Origin: Xenopus tropicalis
Lineage: Eukaryota > Chordata > Amphibia > Anura > Pipidae
Length of the DNA: 64,000 nt
NCBI RefSeq assembly: GCF_000004195.4
Contig: NC_030677.2
Span: 69,898,222-69,962,221, forward strand
Direction of reading: 5' to 3'
Both the position numbers and the translations under genes were made by a program. How positions within the stretch are numbered: position 1 is the stretch's first letter; every line of letters begins with the position of its first letter. Shown here piece by piece: positions 60,605-64,000 of the stretch. The notes under the pieces were generated by a model. That model did no database searches. It was not told the DNA's origin and saw only the letters and a list, made by a program, of their open reading frames with translations.

Positions 60605-60611
<7 letters not shown>
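60363..60611. repeat. 249-bp near-perfect palindrome
   Basis: The arms are 60363-60478 and 60496-60611 (116 bp each), with one mismatch (ggttgttgg against ccgacaacc) and a 17-base spacer gactttcgtccctgtat. The end of each arm nearest the spacer carries 'gactgaaacgtcggac' or its inverse. Such a structure would form a stable cruciform or RNA hairpin. The minus-strand frame at 60471-60686 is a by-product. Confidence 0.93.

Positions 60612-60664
<53 letters not shown>
60608..60664. repeat. (TA)n(CA)n microsatellite
   Basis: About 20 TA units followed by about nine AC units, abutting the right arm of the palindrome. Confidence 0.9.
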
Positions 60665-60823
60665 GTAAGTCAAGTACGTGGTGCACACATATATGATATA
60701 GGAAAGCTCAGGTGCTATTAAATGGGTAACCCATCAGAACACTGATATAAGGATGCACAAAACAAATTTATTTTTTTACTTAATCATGACGTCCAGTGTA
60801 CTTCTTTATATTGCTATTCTGAA

Positions 60824-60825
<2 letters not shown>

Positions 60826-60857
<32 letters not shown>

Positions 60858-60902
60858 GCATCTATCCATCCATCTATCTATCTATGCATCTATCCATCTA
60901 TT
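60826..60902. repeat. (ATCT)n microsatellite
   Basis: ATCT repeats with 'gcatctatccatc' interruptions; produces a spurious Ser-Ile-Tyr-Leu frame. Confidence 0.9.
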
Positions 60903-61846
60903 TTACTTGATTTGCACTGGGGAGTGAATATCTATTATTCAGACACTTGTAATCCAGAAAGTTCCAAAACATGGCTCTTCTTATACAGTCTTATTTAAAC
61001 AAGCAATTTAGCATTTTTTATAGACTTGCTTTTTCTCTGTAATAGTTAGTATTATACTGTATATGATTATAGCTAAGCTATATTTACATATTGCTTGATA
61101 AAAAAAAACACCTGTTATGCAGTATCTTAAAGCCATAGTGCTCTAAGTCCTTATCATGGAATCCCCAAGGTCCCAAGCCTGTATTATTTACCTATAAAAT
61201 AAGATAAAAAATATACAGTATTAATTATTCTTTCAGTTTATACTGTATCTAGCAGTAAAATGTAATATATGTAAAACTTTGCACTGAATGCTCTACTTAC
61301 AGTGTTTTACCTTGTTTGAACCAAAGATACAATATATGCAGAGAAAAAAAATAGATCTAAATGGATAATATATATCAGTGATTTGAAAACATAATAAGAA
61401 CTTCTAATGATATAAAACTTATTATGAACTATTGGTTCTGATTTACTGTTGTAATCTCTGAGGCTGCTGTAATGATATAATATAAGTTAATAATTCTGTA
61501 ATGAGTTATGCCATAAGTTTTCTCAGTTTGTAATGATATCCTTTGTCTGGTGTTTTTTTTATAAATTATAAATTCACAAATTACATAGGATGAGTGGATC
61601 CAGAGTGTGCTATTTGAAAATGCCCCACAAACTATGCTGTTAAAAACGGCACTTTGTTTTATTATTAATGAGATCACTTATTTTTGCTTTAAGCATTCAT
61701 TTATTACCAGATTTTTGAGAGTTATTTACTTTTTAGCTGCCAAGCAATGCCATTGAGAGCTAATTTGTAGCTCTTTCCCACATGGCTACCATTACTGAAC
61801 TACAACATTTGAAATATATTTTTAGTGTTTTGTTTTTTTAATAAAA
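60903..61846. other. Unassigned; worn TA-flanked MITE at about 60925-61185
   Basis: 'tgtaatccagaaagttccaa', 'cttgctttttctctgtaata' and 'ccaaggtcccaagcctgta' follow the order of the MITE at 32018. Otherwise nothing recognised. Confidence 0.4.
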
Positions 61847-62009
61847 AGGTTGAGGAGACTGCCTCATTCAGACAAAAGCAAACAAAAGGAATTCTGGGAA
61901 TGAATTCCAAACTCTTAAAAAATCCCATTTACATGGGTTTATCCTATAGGCTACAGCTCACCCACTGGGTTTGAAGCTGAAGCCAGGACAATAGCTGATC
62001 AGATTCCCA

Positions 62010-62038
62010 ACTACAGACCGGTTTCGCCCCAAAAAGGG
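62010..62038 (-). ncRNA. Inverted partial hammerhead (3' half)
   Basis: The minus strand reads GGGGC GAAACCGGTC TGTAGT: stem II 3' strand, GAAA, stem III, cleavage C and the stem I 3' strand. The CTGATGA half is missing because the sequence joins the inverted arm at 62038. It complements the copy at 62186. Confidence 0.5.
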
Positions 62039-62185
62039 ATGGGATTTTTTAAGAGTTTGGAATTCATTCCCAGAATTCCTTTTGTTTGCTTTTGTCTGAA
62101 TGAGGCAGTCTCCTCAACCTAATTTATTTGTTTGTAGAACCACGTGGTGACTCTACCTAAGCTGATCAGAAAACCCTGCACTACA

Positions 62186-62216
62186 CTGATGAGCCCCAAA
62201 AAGGGCGAAACCGGTC
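62186..62216 (+). ncRNA. Hammerhead ribozyme core
   Basis: CTGATGA at 62186-62192; stem II GCCC (62193-62196) with GGGC (62203-62206) and loop CAAAAA; GAAA at 62207-62210; then CCGGTC, giving a palindromic ACCGGT stem III and C at the expected cleavage position. All conserved core bases are present. The stem I strand ACTACA lies just before the core, but its partner TGTAGT is deleted here. It survives in the inverted copy (minus strand, 62010-62015). A three-base palindromic stem III would need pairing between two copies. Confidence 0.65.
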
Positions 62217-62339
62217 TGATTAGCTATTGTCCTGGCTTCAGCTTCAAACCCAGTGGGTGAGCTGTAGCCTATAGGATAAACCCATGTAAATGGGATTTTT
62301 TAAGAGTTTGGAATTCATTCCCAGAATTCCTTTTGTTTG

Positions 62340-64000
62340 TTTTTTTAATAACAAACAGATGTACCAAACAACAACCACACCAAAGAAAAAATAAGAAATA
62401 TGAAACATACATCAATTAGAATTTAACAAATAATATTCATTTTATCATTAGGTACATGTTAAAACTGAAATGGCATTGCTTCTATTTTTACAAACTTGCA
62501 CCCCTTAAGGCTCATGTTGTTTGCATTTATGCCTGGTAAATTTGCTTTGTTCTTCTCCGTATCACTAAAATCATGTGTTTGCTGCAGATGAGGGGATGAT
62601 GGGAGTGTTAATAAAATGAACTTTCCATTTCCATGAGAATTGTTCTGACAGTTTCAAAGATTACAATCTAGAATGGCTACAACATGGCCATAGTTGACAT
62701 TATTTAGTAACAAGTACCAGATTTTGTAATTCTGTCAAACTGTTGACAATATTTAAAAAAAAAGGAGGCTTTTTAAATACCAAACATAATCAGACATTTG
62801 TCTGCTCTTTATCTATTTATGCTGTTGAATGTAGGGCCCTGCAATATTTTCCATTGTTTTCTAGTGTTTGTGGTGGTACAAGTACATGTTGTTGTGATAA
62901 AAATATCATCCTACTATTCCCAAAAAAAATAGTTACAAATATACATCATGCTTTGACAGATAAATTGAGCATATCTAAAGCAGCGCTCCATCAGCTAGCC
63001 AAGATGAAGAAAGCTGATAGATCAATTCTGACACCTCTTTTTCCATTACTTTTTTACACAGTTTTTAAATAAGATTTGCTCCTTTGTTTCATTTTATATT
63101 TGTATGTAAAATCTACATTGAAAAAAAAAGGATAAAATGAAAAATACTTTTATCAAGAACCAAAAGTTATTGTAAAACAGAAAATACAATTTTATACTTT
63201 TTTTTAAATTAAAATTTAAATAATGTACTGCTATTCACTCTTGGCAATATTATTTTGCCTTTAACAATTCACTTTTTATATAATAAGTTTTGCAGCAATC
63301 ATGTTTTTTTGTTAAAAGTCCTTTAATGTAAAAAAACGTATTCTCGGGGGAAAAAATCATGGAAAAACAGTGAGACAACTCTTTTATCTGTGTTTATTTT
63401 TTGGGTACACATTCCAGCAAAACTGAGTGTCAAAATATAATGGCTTTTGGTACAAATAAGCACAAAAAATAAAAGATTGGCCACAAGAATGTTTAATGAA
63501 TGGTGACAATATTCCTCATGATTGTGTCCATTTTTACATTACTACACTACTACAACAGCATTGTTTGTAAACAGGCCCTTTCACCCACAATGAATTCAGG
63601 TGTAACCACACAAGATTTTTAACAGATTTGGGAGACCAATGGATTTGTACTGGTTCATGAACTGGGCACATAAGAGTGCAAGGTGTCCATGGCTCAACAA
63701 CACTAAGCACTTGGGGATACATGGGTAATATTTTTATTAAATTATTTAAATGCTTTGTAAATATGTACATAAGAATGATTTTTGTACATATCCCAAGACA
63801 GCACAAGTGGGAAAAGGGTAAGTGCCTTACATTTGTATGTTAAAGCTATTTTGCTAAATGAGCTCATATCAAAAGGGGTACATTCCCCCTTATAACAAAG
63901 AGGCTGGTGATATTTTAATTTTAACAGAGAACATTTAAGATTTTAGTAAATGTCTATATGGAGACTTTAACACAGCAGCTGATAGGTGAAGTAGCACCAT
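62340..64000. other. Unassigned non-coding sequence
   Basis: AT-rich. The open frames at 62743-63072 and 63534-63806 have no recognisable domain or splice context. No element ends recognised. Confidence 0.35.

Larger units (their letters stand above)
61847..62339. mobile_element. Complex foldback element with hammerhead motif
   Basis: The 81-bp block 61847-61927 is inverted without mismatch at 62040-62120. The longer block of about 61880-62037 is inverted again at about 62197-62339, with a deletion of about 17 bp near 62216. The layout is arm-body, inverted arm, spacer, inverted body-arm. No reading frame. The hammerhead core sits at the spacer/body border. Such multi-copy, inverted arrangements with hammerheads are known around Penelope-like retroelements, which is my working assignment. 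Confidence 0.7.

Overview
This window reads as non-coding vertebrate DNA, most likely from an amphibian of the Xenopus type. It is AT-rich, has no operon-like or intact host gene structure, and is full of short interspersed elements with terminal inverted repeats. These include TTAAAGG-ended (T2/Kolobok-like) elements, hAT-type elements with 8-bp target duplications, TA-flanked MITEs, CR1/L2-like 3' fragments and hammerhead-bearing foldbacks, a mix typical of Xenopus genomes. The species call is inferred from repeat style, not from a database search. I found no convincing exon of a host gene; almost all short open frames are chance frames or lie in repeats.

The dominant feature is one complete hAT DNA transposon at 44379-51897 (7519 bp), flanked by the perfect 8-bp duplication gtactcag and ended by TAGGGATGTAGCGAAC and its inverse. 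On the minus strand it carries a BED-finger hAT transposase in a single reading frame (50002 down to 46784), broken only by two in-frame stops. The transposase is flanked by three tandem arrays: 17 units of 89/92 bp (45168-46677) with a higher-order pattern, three and a half units of 168 bp (50030-50588), and 12 units of 87/83 bp (50597-51600). A TATA-like box near 51675 points toward the transposase. Two short internally deleted relatives with the same ends and their own perfect 8-bp duplications lie at 4953-5488 and 10096-10523.

Other layout. 1-4.9 kb: mostly unassigned with two decayed MITEs. 5-14.9 kb: hAT MITEs, a CR1-like tail (9.5 kb) and a 38-bp tandem repeat (11.6 kb). 15-18.4 kb: a diverged duplicated non-coding pair (15.2 and 17.8 kb), a 30-bp perfect hairpin (16.8 kb) and a pair of inverted hammerhead-like motifs (18.1/18.3 kb). 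20-25.4 kb: T2-like elements and a 5'-truncated CR1/L2-like retrotransposon with a 254-residue frame. 26.9-43.4 kb: many MITEs, some nested. 52-59 kb: mostly unassigned with a 48-bp-TIR MITE at 54.6 kb. 60.3-62.3 kb: a 249-bp near-perfect palindrome, and a foldback holding a hammerhead ribozyme core (CTGATGA, stem II, GAAA, ACCGGT, C).

The only genes here belong to mobile elements. The transposase would have acted on the terminal and subterminal motifs of its own element and of the short relatives. The ribozyme-like foldbacks at 18 and 62 kb are probably remnants of retroelements such as Penelope-like elements.
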